Assembly (NCBI RefSeq): GCF_020251205.1
Contig: NZ_JAIWYX010000026.1
Location: forward strand, 1-40,847
Direction of reading: 5' to 3'
Length of the DNA stretch: 40,847 nucleotides
From: Arthrobacter sp. M4
Lineage (GTDB): Bacteria > Actinomycetota > Actinomycetes > Actinomycetales > Micrococcaceae
Below are positions 1 through 6,619 of the stretch, one piece after another. The stretch's first letter is position 1. Every line of letters starts with the position of its first letter. A program made the translations under genes and the position numbers. Below the pieces are notes generated by a model, which was not told the DNA's origin, searched no databases, and was given only the letters and a program-made list of their open reading frames with translations.

Positions 1-180
1 GGACACGTTGCCGGCCAGGATGAGCGCGGCGGACACGTTGCCGGCCAGGATGAGCGCGGCGGACACGTTGCCGGCCACGACGAGCACGCCAGACAAGTTG
101 CCGGCCACGACGAGCACGCCAGACAAGTTGCCGACCACGATGAGCACGCCGGACAAGTTGCCGGCCACGCCGGGGCAGTA
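1..180 (+). repeat. 30-bp tandem repeat, six units
   Basis: Six consecutive 30-bp units start at 1, 31, 61, 91, 121 and 151. The first two are identical; later ones differ at a few positions and the last decays at its 3' end. The unit length is a multiple of three, and in frame 1 it encodes a His/Asp/Glu-rich decapeptide. More copies may exist upstream of the window. Confidence 0.95.
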
Positions 181-447
181 TCCCGGTCCATCCAGCAGGC
201 CGAGCCGCCTCTTCCCGTGTCGGTGAAGGACCATTCCTGCGCAGGGCCGCAGGGCTCCTGCCCGGCGATGTCCGGAATGCATGTTGTCTGCGTGCCCGCT
301 CCGGGAAGCGCGCCGCTGGCGGTGCAGCCCCCTTCCTTGGTAACGCTCGACGGCGGTCTGCCGCTCGCGCGCGACGGCCTGCCGCCGTCGTACTGCTACA
401 GACCCGGCAGTCCTTCGCCGGGTGAGCTGAGTATCAGCAGGACGTGA
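1..447 (+). CDS. DUF6153-like His-rich secreted protein, 5' truncated
   Basis: The frame is open from the first base to a TGA at 445-447, so the N-terminus, presumably with a signal or membrane segment, lies outside the window. The visible 148 residues begin with six decapeptide repeats rich in Gly, His, Asp and Glu (units such as VAGHDEHARQ), encoded by a 30-bp tandem repeat. A Cys-containing middle follows (DHSCAGPQGSCPAMSGM), then a Pro-rich tail ending PSPGELSISRT. That ending resembles the conserved tail of actinobacterial DUF6153 proteins, which are small secreted proteins of unknown function, as I remember the family. The next gene, 130 bp downstream on the same strand, is a DUF305 lipoprotein, which suggests a shared role in metal (copper) handling. 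The start codon cannot be placed. Family assignment is moderate; the reading frame is well supported by continuity through the repeat. Confidence 0.55.
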   Translation, partial: GHVAGQDERGGHVAGQDERGGHVAGHDEHARQVAGHDEHARQVADHDEHAGQVAGHAGAVSRSIQQAEPPLPVSVKDHSCAGPQGSCPAMSGMHVVCVPAPGSAPLAVQPPSLVTLDGGLPLARDGLPPSYCYRPGSPSPGELSISRT

Positions 448-577
448 ATGGCTTTCGGGAGGAAAACTCCCTCCAAGGCCTCCCCAAGGGGGCCAAGCGG
501 CGGATGCCGTGGAGGCCTCCGCCTGACCAATTCACAAAGCGCTCCTGCGCGTAAAACTCCCAGAAGGACGCAACCCA

Positions 578-1195
578 ATGAACAAGAAGCTGCTCACAAT
601 CCCGGCCACGGCAGTTGCCCTCGCCATCGCCCTGGCCGGCTGTGCGTCATCCGGCTCCGGCTCGAGCTCAACCGGAATGGACCACTCGATGCACGACACG
701 GCGTCTGCCTCGGCCTCGGCGTCGGCCAATTCCGCGGACCACAACATGGCGGACGCGATGTTCGCCCAGATGATGATTCCGCACCACTCCCAGGCCGTGA
801 CCATGAGCGACATCATGCTGGCCAAGCAGGGCCTGCCAGTGCCCGCGACGGACCTCGCCAAGAGGATCAAGGCCGCACAAGGTCCTGAGATCGAGACCAT
901 GACGGGCTGGCTGAAGTCCTGGAATGAGCCCACAGCGTCCTCGTCGCACAGCAGCCACAGCATGGCCGGCATGTTGGGCGACGACGAACTGGCCAAGCTC
1001 AAGGCATCCCAGGGAGCGGAAGCCGCCAAGCTGTTTATGTCGCAGATGATCGCGCACCACGAGGGCGCCATCACCATGGCCAAGACCCAGCAAAGCGACG
1101 GCAAGAACGCCGCGGCCATTGCCCTGGCCAAGGACATCATCAAGGCCCAGGAGGCTGAGATCGAAGAGATGAAGAAGTTGCTGACTACCCTTTAG
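578..1195 (+). CDS. DUF305 family lipoprotein
   Basis: A 205-residue exported lipoprotein. Residues 1-22 form a signal peptide ending in a lipobox, LAGC, so Cys22 should be lipidated and the protein anchored outside the membrane. A Ser/Ala/His-rich linker (HSMHD, repeated SA) leads into two DUF305 repeats, each with the family's metal-ligand-like core: MFAQMMIPHHSQAV near residue 65 and LFMSQMIAHHEGAI near residue 155. DUF305 proteins are ferritin-like helical proteins often found beside copper-resistance genes; their chemistry is not firmly established. The start is ATG with GAAGGA about ten bases upstream. The DUF6153-like gene precedes it on the same strand with a 130-bp gap, so cotranscription is possible. 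Function in copper or other metal binding is inferred from family and context. Confidence 0.9.
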   Translation: MNKKLLTIPATAVALAIALAGCASSGSGSSSTGMDHSMHDTASASASASANSADHNMADAMFAQMMIPHHSQAVTMSDIMLAKQGLPVPATDLAKRIKAAQGPEIETMTGWLKSWNEPTASSSHSSHSMAGMLGDDELAKLKASQGAEAAKLFMSQMIAHHEGAITMAKTQQSDGKNAAAIALAKDIIKAQEAEIEEMKKLLTTL

Positions 1196-1310
1196 GGGAC
1201 GCAGTGAGGAGCCGCCCTGCCGACCCGGATCAAGTGCATCCTGGCCGGCGGGACGGCTCCTTGGCTTCGGCCGGTGATCCCCCAGTTAGACCACCGGTCG
1301 TGCTGCGTCG

Positions 1311-1685
1311 TTAGCTGCAGGTGATGGTGACGTTGTTGACGTAGTGCACGCCAGGCCCGAGTTCCGCACACTGCTGTGCTATGAACCCTAATCCAGCGAT
1401 CGTGGTAATAAGGATAAGCGCGCCAGCAATTGTGCCAAGCGCACCGATGATAATTCCGGCAATTGCGAATCCGTTGTTGGCACGGGCCTTGCGGGACTGC
1501 ACCAATGCCACAATGCTCAGGATCAGACCGATTGTTGTCAGCGGACCCAGCAGCGACAGGACAAAACCGACAATTCCGAGCGTCTTCCCGGGCACAGTGG
1601 CAGTGGTGGGTCGGGGATACTCGTAAGGTGTCGGTTGGAAATTGGGCTGGCCGCCGGGGGCCGAGCCGGGGACACTTTGGGACAT
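1311..1685 (-). CDS. DUF4190-type small membrane protein
   Basis: A 124-residue protein with a Pro/Gln/Tyr-rich cytoplasmic N-terminus (residues 1-32) and two hydrophobic helices at about 36-62 and 72-98. The helices are separated by a short basic loop (QSRKARANNG), the typical DUF4190 hairpin, and followed by an external tail with two Cys (QQCAEL and the C-terminal TCS) that could form a disulfide. The loop pattern, small residues and the GxAIAGIIIG second helix support the family. The start is ATG with GGAGGG seven bases upstream. It converges with the DUF305 gene and shows no operon partner. Its role is unknown. Confidence 0.8.
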   Translation of the reverse strand: MSQSVPGSAPGGQPNFQPTPYEYPRPTTATVPGKTLGIVGFVLSLLGPLTTIGLILSIVALVQSRKARANNGFAIAGIIIGALGTIAGALILITTIAGLGFIAQQCAELGPGVHYVNNVTITCS

Positions 1686-1872
1686 GGTTCCCTCCGAAGG
1701 GCGAGTTGAGACCGGTTAATTCCGTTAATTCCTTGAGGGCTGGTCCTACAACGAATGGATCAACCCACGGCCACAGTAATCCGCCACGCACAGAATGTCA
1801 GCGGGCAATGACTCAAGATTCGCGCAAATTCCGTTTCTTCCGGCGATTTGGTGTCCCCGCATTGGCCACAGC

Positions 1873-2253
1873 TTAGTGACCGCGCAATTTCTCCATGTCG
1901 CGGCGATCTTTCTTGGTGGGACGTCCCGCGCCGCGGTCCCGCTGCGGCAGGCCGAGCATCGGCGCAACAGGCCGCGGCGGCGTGTGGTCCGTGAAGCAGT
2001 GCGACGCCGCCTCCGCGCCAACTCGTTTGGCGATGAGGCGCCTGACTTCGAGGATCCGCTCAAATCCCGATTCCCGGACGCGGACCGTGTCGCCCGGAAC
2101 AATGGTTTGCGAGGCCTTGACCGGATTCCCGTTGAGCCGCACATGCCCTGCTCGGCACGCGGCCGTGGCAGCAGACCGGGTCTTGTAGGCGCGGACCGCC
2201 CACAGCCAGGCATCGACGCGGACAGTCGCAGGGGCGGAAGGAAGGCTTGTCAT
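1873..2253 (-). CDS. S4-domain RNA-binding protein (Hsp15-like)
   Basis: A 126-residue basic protein. Residues 10-65 form an S4 RNA-binding domain: VRVDAWLWAVRAYKTRSAA, then AGHVRLNGNPVKAS and PGDTVRVR. The rest is a basic tail (GRPTKKDRRDMEKLRGH). The layout matches the Hsp15/HslR-type S4 proteins that in E. coli bind free 50S subunits carrying nascent chains; in actinobacteria the role is mostly inferred. The open frame continues upstream of the chosen start through GC-rich repeat DNA with no family similarity, so the ATG opening MTSLPSAPATVRVDAW was taken because the S4 domain begins within ten residues of it. Confidence 0.85.
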   Translation of the reverse strand: MTSLPSAPATVRVDAWLWAVRAYKTRSAATAACRAGHVRLNGNPVKASQTIVPGDTVRVRESGFERILEVRRLIAKRVGAEAASHCFTDHTPPRPVAPMLGLPQRDRGAGRPTKKDRRDMEKLRGH

Positions 2254-2283
2254 GGTTGCGCAAGAGTATAGCCGGTGAACGCT

Positions 2284-2430
2284 CGACGCCGTCGCGCCGG
2301 GCGGGGTGGGGGCGTCGGGCTGGGCGGGGCGGGGCCGGAGGCCGTCGGGCCGCGCGGGGGCAGGGCCGGTGCCGGGCGGGGCAGGGCCGGTGCCGGGGCC
2401 GTCGGGCTGGGGGCCGTCGGGCCGGGAAGG
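2284..2430 (+). repeat. GC-rich degenerate tandem repeat between S4 gene and SDR gene
   Basis: About 145 bases consist almost only of G and C with short recurring blocks such as GGGCCGGTGCCGGGC, GGGGCAGGGCCGGTGCCG and CCGTCGGGC. The intergenic stretch 2254-2551 holds this block plus the ribosome binding site of the SDR gene; I see no gene in it. A frame runs through it into the SDR gene but encodes only Gly/Pro/Arg-rich sequence, so it is read as non-coding. Confidence 0.8.
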
Positions 2431-2551
2431 TCCCGATACTCTTGACAGCCGCATCCGGCAGGTGGACATTCGGGAAAACGCAAAACTGCGCCCGGTCCCT
2501 GGCCTGACAAATGCGGGCCTGACGCTTTCCGGCATTCGGAAGGACAAAGTG

Positions 2552-3304
2552 ATGCTTCTCGAGAACAAAACAGCCGTGATTTATGGGGCTGGCGGAGCGA
2601 TTGGCGGCGCCGTCGCCAGAGCATTCGCGGCCGAGGGCGCCACAGTCTATCTCGCGGGAAGGACCCAGGAGAGGCTGGACCGGGTGGCGCGGGACATCCA
2701 AGCGAACGGCGGGACGGCCAGGACCGCGCTCGTAGACGCCCTCGACGAACAGCAGGTAGACGCCTTCGTGGACGGTGTGGCCAAGCGGGCTGGACGCATC
2801 GACATTTCTTTCAACGTGATTTCGTTCGGCGATGTTCAGCAACCGCTTATGGAGATCAGCGCGGACCACTTCCTGCAGCCAGTGGCGGTGGCCCTACGAA
2901 GCCAATTCCTGACCACGCGCGCCGCCGCGCGCCACATGATCAAGGCGCGGTCCGGCGTCGTACTGACCTTTGGCGGTTCAGGACCGCAGACGTTGCCGGG
3001 ACTGGGCGGCTTCAAAGTGGCGCTCGACGCGATGGAGGGCCTCCGGCGTCAGTGGGCCACCGAGTTGGGACGAAACGGCGTGCGTGTAGTCACCTTGGTG
3101 ACGGGTGGCATCCTGGAAACCATTCCTTGGCAGACAGAAGGCCGCGAGGAGATCGAGCGCGACATCCAGGCGGCCGCCCACCTGAATAGGACGGCCACCC
3201 TGGATGACGTGGGCCACGCGGCGGTGTTTGCGGCATCGGATCGGGCCGGGGCCATAACCGACGCCACCATCAACATTTCGGCTGGTGCAATTGTCGACTA
3301 CTAG
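2552..3304 (+). CDS. Atypical short-chain dehydrogenase/reductase family protein
   Basis: A 250-residue Rossmann-fold protein of SDR length. The N-terminal nucleotide-binding motif YGAGGAIGGAVARAF (residues 9-23) and the following ATVYLAGRTQERL fit the classical SDR cofactor site. The catalytic signature is degenerate: the usual NNAG is NVIS, the Tyr of YxxxK is replaced by Leu (LGGFK, Lys retained) and the downstream PG motif is TGG. It may therefore be a pseudo-enzyme, a binding protein or an SDR with altered chemistry. The start is ATG with GGAAGGA eight bases upstream; the longer open frame upstream is repeat DNA and was rejected. Its stop shares the palindrome CTAG with the stop of the converging DUF2795 gene. 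Confidence 0.85.
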   Translation: MLLENKTAVIYGAGGAIGGAVARAFAAEGATVYLAGRTQERLDRVARDIQANGGTARTALVDALDEQQVDAFVDGVAKRAGRIDISFNVISFGDVQQPLMEISADHFLQPVAVALRSQFLTTRAAARHMIKARSGVVLTFGGSGPQTLPGLGGFKVALDAMEGLRRQWATELGRNGVRVVTLVTGGILETIPWQTEGREEIERDIQAAAHLNRTATLDDVGHAAVFAASDRAGAITDATINISAGAIVDY

Positions 3305-3492
3305 CCAGACAACGCCGACGTAACCTCAGTCGGGGCGCCATACTCCTTGTCCGGAAGGTTTTCCAAGGCATCAAGGATGTTTTGGTCCGCGCCTTCGTCC
3401 TTTGCCCTCGAGACCAGGGCGTCCTTGCTGGCGGGATAATCGATGCCGCCTAGGAATTTCTGGACCTGAATAGGGTTTGGCGTTTCGGCCAT
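3301..3492 (-). CDS. DUF2795 domain protein
   Basis: A 63-residue protein spanning one DUF2795 domain (NPIQVQKFLGGIDYPASKDALVSRA, then GADQNILDALENLPDKEYGAPTEV). The family is small, acidic and common in actinobacteria and has no settled function. Two in-frame ATGs lie six bases apart; the downstream one was chosen because AAAGGA sits seven bases before it, whereas it abuts the upstream ATG. It lies 12 bp after the glycosyltransferase gene on the same strand and is probably cotranscribed with it. It overlaps the end of the converging SDR gene by four bases. Confidence 0.88.
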   Translation of the reverse strand: MAETPNPIQVQKFLGGIDYPASKDALVSRAKDEGADQNILDALENLPDKEYGAPTEVTSALSG

Positions 3493-3504
3493 TTTCATTC
3501 CTTT

Positions 3505-4395
3505 CTACTTAGACCGCAGGCGGTTCGCCTGGGCCTCTTTGAAAACCACATCAAAAGCCTCCACCGGCCTGTTGGGAATTGTGGTGGGGGATTCAAGATG
3601 GACTGCCCCGGAGGGCAGGATTCCGGCGCCGCCGTAGCACTCCATGACGCGCCACTGCACGGCCACATCCTCGCCGCTGTGTTCGGGAGGCAGCTCATTC
3701 CAGAATTTGAAGCCCCCCACGGATTCGAGGGCCGTTCGCCGGTACATGGTGCAGCCGCCGATCCAAGCCACTTTGTAGGGAATCCACTGGCCTTCCTGGA
3801 GCTGCAATTCTTCGCTGAGATGGACTAGGTTGGCGGCGCTGTGAAGCGGCCAACGCTCAAAGCCAGCCTGATTGGGTCGGATCCTTTCCGGCGTCACTGG
3901 TCCCTGCCACGGTTCAAAGTGACACGTGTCAGACGGCCGCCGGTCGTCGACGTAGGACAAGCCCTGCGGCGCCATTCCCACAAAGCCGCAGCCGAGTTGT
4001 TCAAGCGCTTTAGTCATTCGGGCCAAGGAGCCGGGCTCCAGCCACACGTCGTCGTCCAGGAACAGCACTTGGTCGGCGCTGGAGTGATCCAGCAGGAACT
4101 GTCGATGTTCAGCCAGCCCACGTCGGGGAAGGTGCCTCAGCAGGTCGACAGACGTTCCCTGGACACGGAGGACGCGCAGTATCGCTGCTACGGGGCCATG
4201 TTCCCAGCCGGCCAACCCTTCCGACTGGTCGCTCAGTACCAGTCGGAAGGCTGGGCCGTCCTGGGCCGCCAGGCCAGCCAACGTCACGGCCAATTCGCCG
4301 GGCCTGTTGCAGGTGGGCAACAGGACGTCCACATCAGCTTTCGGGTGGTTGTGCGCTGGTGCCCAGCGCGCTGACGATTGGCGAATCGTGATCAC
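3505..4395 (-). CDS. Family 2-type glycosyltransferase
   Basis: A 296-residue protein without membrane helices. The GT-A nucleotide-binding start is VDVLLPTCNRPGELAVTLAGL (about residues 22-42), the metal-binding DxD appears as LFLDDDVWLEPG (about 110-121), and an acidic catalytic motif EHSGEDVAVQWRV lies near residue 240. These match family 2 glycosyltransferases, which transfer a sugar from a nucleotide-sugar to an acceptor. Donor and acceptor cannot be told, and the absence of membrane segments suggests a cytosolic or peripheral enzyme. The start is GTG with a weak AAGGCG site; a perfect palindrome GGGTACGTACCC lies about 40 bases upstream. DUF2795 follows 12 bp downstream. Confidence 0.82.
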   Translation of the reverse strand: MITIRQSSARWAPAHNHPKADVDVLLPTCNRPGELAVTLAGLAAQDGPAFRLVLSDQSEGLAGWEHGPVAAILRVLRVQGTSVDLLRHLPRRGLAEHRQFLLDHSSADQVLFLDDDVWLEPGSLARMTKALEQLGCGFVGMAPQGLSYVDDRRPSDTCHFEPWQGPVTPERIRPNQAGFERWPLHSAANLVHLSEELQLQEGQWIPYKVAWIGGCTMYRRTALESVGGFKFWNELPPEHSGEDVAVQWRVMECYGGAGILPSGAVHLESPTTIPNRPVEAFDVVFKEAQANRLRSK

Positions 4396-4433
4396 CGCCT
4401 TATGGTTCCGGGGGCGTCGACTTCCGTTCCGCA

Positions 4434-4445
4434 GGGTACGTACCC
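4434..4445. promoter_or_regulatory. Perfect 12-bp palindrome upstream of glycosyltransferase
   Basis: GGGTACGTACCC is fully self-complementary and starts 39 bases before the GTG of the glycosyltransferase. A related TACGTACCC lies upstream of the small minus-strand gene at 14301-14459. It may be an operator; no regulator is identified. Confidence 0.3.
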
Positions 4446-4496
4446 AGAAATTGGGGGCCGTAACTATTCAGCGCTAAATCTCGTGAAGGTTGGACC

Positions 4497-4618
4497 GGCA
4501 GCCACCGGGCCGGGCCAGCCACCGGGCCGAGCCAGCCAGCCGCCGCCGAGCCAGCCGGGCCGGGCCAGCCAGCCGCCGGGCCGAGCCAGCCAGCCGCCGC
4601 CGAGCCAGCCGGCCTCGG
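4497..4618. repeat. CCGGGCCGAGCCAGCC-type degenerate repeat
   Basis: About 120 bases are built from variants of GGGCCGAGCCAGCC and AGCCGCCGCCGAGCCAGCC, located between the end of the aldo/keto reductase gene and the upstream region of the glycosyltransferase. All frames give only Pro/Ser/Arg/Gln repeats, so it is taken as non-coding slippage-prone DNA. Confidence 0.8.
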
Positions 4619-4626
4619 GCCTGGGC

Positions 4627-5631
4627 TCAGGCTTCCCGTGTTTCGGGCGACTTCGTCTGGGCCGGGTCCCGCTCGGCGAGGTGACCGATCGCGCCGTCGA
4701 TCTTGTCCATCAGCACCGAGTCAAGGACGACGCCGGACGCCGCGACGCTGTCTGCGATCTGTTCGGGACGCGAGGCACCAATGATCGCGGAGGCAACGTT
4801 CTTGTTCTGCAGGACCCAGGCCACCGCGAGCTGCGGCATGGACAAACCTGCCTCTTGGGCGATCGGCTTGAGTTGCTGCACACCTTCCAGGATGTCGTCG
4901 CGCATCCAGCGCTTGATCATCCGGGCGCCACCCTTGTCATCGGTAGCTCGGCTGCCTTCTGGGACGGCCTGGCCAGGAACGTACTTGCCGCTGAGCACGC
5001 CCTGCGCCATGGGGGACCAGACGATTTGGGAGATGCCCAATTCTTCGGATGCCGGTACCACTTCGGCTTCGATCACGCGCCAGAGCATGGAGTACTGGGG
5101 CTGGTTGGAGATTAAGTGGATGCCGAGTTCCTGCGCCAGGGCGTGGCCGGCGCGGAGCTGCTCGGCGGTCCATTCGCTGACGCCGATGTACAGGGCTTTG
5201 CCTTGGCGGACAATATCGGCGAAAGCCTGCATCGTTTCTTCGAGCGGTGTTTCGAAGTCGTAGCGATGGGCCTGGTAGAGGTCCACATAGTCGGTCTGGA
5301 GCCGGCGGAGCGAGCCGTTGATGGACTCCATGATGTGCTTGCGGGACAGCCCTACGTCGTTGTGGCCCTTGGGACCTGTGGGGCCAAAGACCTTGGTGAA
5401 GATTTCCAGGGATTCCCGGCGCTCGCCCTTCAGCGCCTCGCCGAGGACCGATTCTGCGCCGGTGTTTGCGTAGACGTCCGCGGTGTCGAAGGTGGTGATA
5501 CCGGAGTCGAGTGCAGCACGGACGCACTGGGTGGCGACGTCGTTCTCCACTTGGGAAGCATGGGTGAGCCAGTTGCCAAACGTGATTTCCGAGATCTTGA
5601 AGCCTGAGTTGCCAAGGTATCTGAATTCCAT
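4627..5631 (-). CDS. Aldo/keto reductase (voltage-channel beta-subunit-like)
   Basis: A 334-residue NADPH-dependent oxidoreductase of the AKR TIM-barrel fold. The family tetrad is visible: Asp and Tyr in FDTADVYANTGAE (about residues 46-58), Lys in LEIFTKVFG (about 80), and His in DLYQAHRYD (about 118). The cofactor end AIIGASRPEQI is near residue 290. The sequence (MEFRYLGNSGFKISEITFGNW, then LSRKHIMESINGSLRRLQTDYVD) is closest to the KCNAB/YghZ-like group, which reduces aldehydes and ketones. The ATG opening MEFRY was chosen because AKRs start there and GAAGG lies just upstream. It sits next to the catabolic island but is separated from it by 200 bp with a 21-bp duplication. Confidence 0.9.
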   Translation of the reverse strand: MEFRYLGNSGFKISEITFGNWLTHASQVENDVATQCVRAALDSGITTFDTADVYANTGAESVLGEALKGERRESLEIFTKVFGPTGPKGHNDVGLSRKHIMESINGSLRRLQTDYVDLYQAHRYDFETPLEETMQAFADIVRQGKALYIGVSEWTAEQLRAGHALAQELGIHLISNQPQYSMLWRVIEAEVVPASEELGISQIVWSPMAQGVLSGKYVPGQAVPEGSRATDDKGGARMIKRWMRDDILEGVQQLKPIAQEAGLSMPQLAVAWVLQNKNVASAIIGASRPEQIADSVAASGVVLDSVLMDKIDGAIGHLAERDPAQTKSPETREA

Positions 5632-5678
5632 GGCCTTCACGCTAGCCCAGGGCATGGTGTCCGGGAAAGGGTTTTCCA

Positions 5679-5720
5679 CCTGACCTTGGGTTCGCCGGAC
5701 CTGGCCTTGGGTTCGCCAGA
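5679..5720 (+). repeat. 21-bp direct duplication
   Basis: Two adjacent 21-bp units, 5679-5699 and 5700-5720, differ at only two positions and share CCTTGGGTTCGCC. They lie in the 203-bp stretch between the aldo/keto reductase and GntR genes, where I see no gene. Confidence 0.85.
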
Positions 5721-5834
5721 ATCCCCGTGGTCGCTGGAACCTCTCAAAGTCGCCCGTCGCTTCGGGCGAGTGGGCACCCTTGCCGCTGGCCCGCACGTTT
5801 CCGGCGACCTCGACGGCGGCCGCCGGAGCAAGTC

Positions 5835-6491
5835 CTACGCCACTAGGTTCTCTGCAGCGCCGTCCATGTGTTCGATGATCGTCTCGCGGGCCTGCGCCGC
5901 GTTGCCTGTTTCGATGGCGGCCACAATGTCGTGGTGGCGGCCAACACTCATGTTCTTTACGGCGCGCTCCAGCCCCGCGTACATGATGGACATGCGAATC
6001 GAGCCCTCCAGCGATTCCCAGGAGTGCAACAAAGTCTCGTTGTCGGACAGCCGGCAGAGTGTCCGGTGGAATTCCAGGTCCGCTTCAATGCGGTCCTCAA
6101 GGGAGGACTTGGCCGCATCGTCCATGCTCTCGACGGCGGCACGCAGTTGGGCCACTGCTGCGTCCTTGTTGTGCCGCTCGCACAACGTCCGGGCCGCAAG
6201 GGACTCGAGGACAGCCCGGACCGCGAAAATGTCACGTATTTCCTTGGCATCCAAATGGCGCACGGAAAGCCGGCCCCGGGGACCCGCCGACACCAGGCCC
6301 TCTTGTTCCAATTGGCGCAGGGCTTCGCGGAGGGTGCCGCGGCTGATCTGCAGCATCTCGGACAGCTCGGTCTCCACCAGGTGCCGTCCAGGCTCCAGTT
6401 CTCCACTGGTTATGGCCCGGCGCAGGGCAATGAGCGCCTGTTCGCGCAGGCTCTTCTTTTCCAGTCCTAGCAGGGAAGCTGGTGCGGCCAT
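5835..6491 (-). CDS. GntR family (FadR/FCD subfamily) transcriptional regulator
   Basis: A 218-residue regulator. Residues about 14-77 are a GntR winged helix-turn-helix (SLREQALIALRRAITSGELEPG, ETELSEMLQISRGTLREALRQLEQEGLV). Residues about 85-210 are an FCD effector domain with its metal-ligand residues (DLEFHRTL, GRHHDIV). FCD regulators usually bind a small organic acid or sugar derivative and repress catabolic operons. It is the only regulator in the island and stands at the end of the minus-strand set. Motifs resembling the central operator (CTGACAGTC, GTTAACTGTTGA) lie between its start and 60 bases upstream, so it probably controls itself and the divergent operons. The effector is likely a substrate or intermediate of the tetrose/tetrulose pathway, which is inference. 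Confidence 0.9.
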   Translation of the reverse strand: MAAPASLLGLEKKSLREQALIALRRAITSGELEPGRHLVETELSEMLQISRGTLREALRQLEQEGLVSAGPRGRLSVRHLDAKEIRDIFAVRAVLESLAARTLCERHNKDAAVAQLRAAVESMDDAAKSSLEDRIEADLEFHRTLCRLSDNETLLHSWESLEGSIRMSIMYAGLERAVKNMSVGRHHDIVAAIETGNAAQARETIIEHMDGAAENLVA

Positions 6492-6516
6492 GATGGATCC
6501 TCAATGTCAGGTTTCG

Positions 6517-6548
6517 ACTGCTGACAGTCGCTGTGTTAACTGTTGATC
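6517..6548. promoter_or_regulatory. Candidate GntR autoregulatory operator
   Basis: Upstream of the GntR start there is ACTGCTGACAGT (6517-6528) and GTTAACTGTTGATC (6535-6548). The core GTTAACTGT is the reverse complement of part of the operator at 10105-10124, which ends ACAGTTAAC. Shared motifs before the regulator and in the central divergent promoter suggest one regulator acting at both. Confidence 0.5.
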
Positions 6549-6557
6549 TTACGGGCA

Positions 6558-6595
6558 GGAGCGCGAGACCGGCAGTTCCGCCGGCCCCGCGCTCC
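6558..6595 (-). terminator. Hairpin after split-transketolase operon
   Basis: GGAGCGCG (6558-6565) pairs with CGCGCTCC (6588-6595), with an inner CCGGC/GCCGG stem. It follows the stop of the transketolase C-terminal subunit on the minus strand and precedes the GntR promoter. No T-run follows, so it may act as an imperfect terminator. Confidence 0.5.
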
Positions 6596-6619
6596 CAGAA
6601 AAGGTGTGGCGGGCTGTGG

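Noticed and set aside
1..180. CRISPR array
   Set aside because: The 30-bp units are directly adjacent without spacers and stay in a coding frame.
477..494. Terminator hairpin after the DUF6153-like gene
   Set aside because: The apparent GGCC/GGCC symmetry leaves a two-base loop and a mismatched stem, so no stable hairpin forms.
2306..2551. N-terminal extension of the SDR protein
   Set aside because: The in-frame upstream sequence is GC repeat DNA; a proper ribosome binding site and the Rossmann start support the ATG at 2552.
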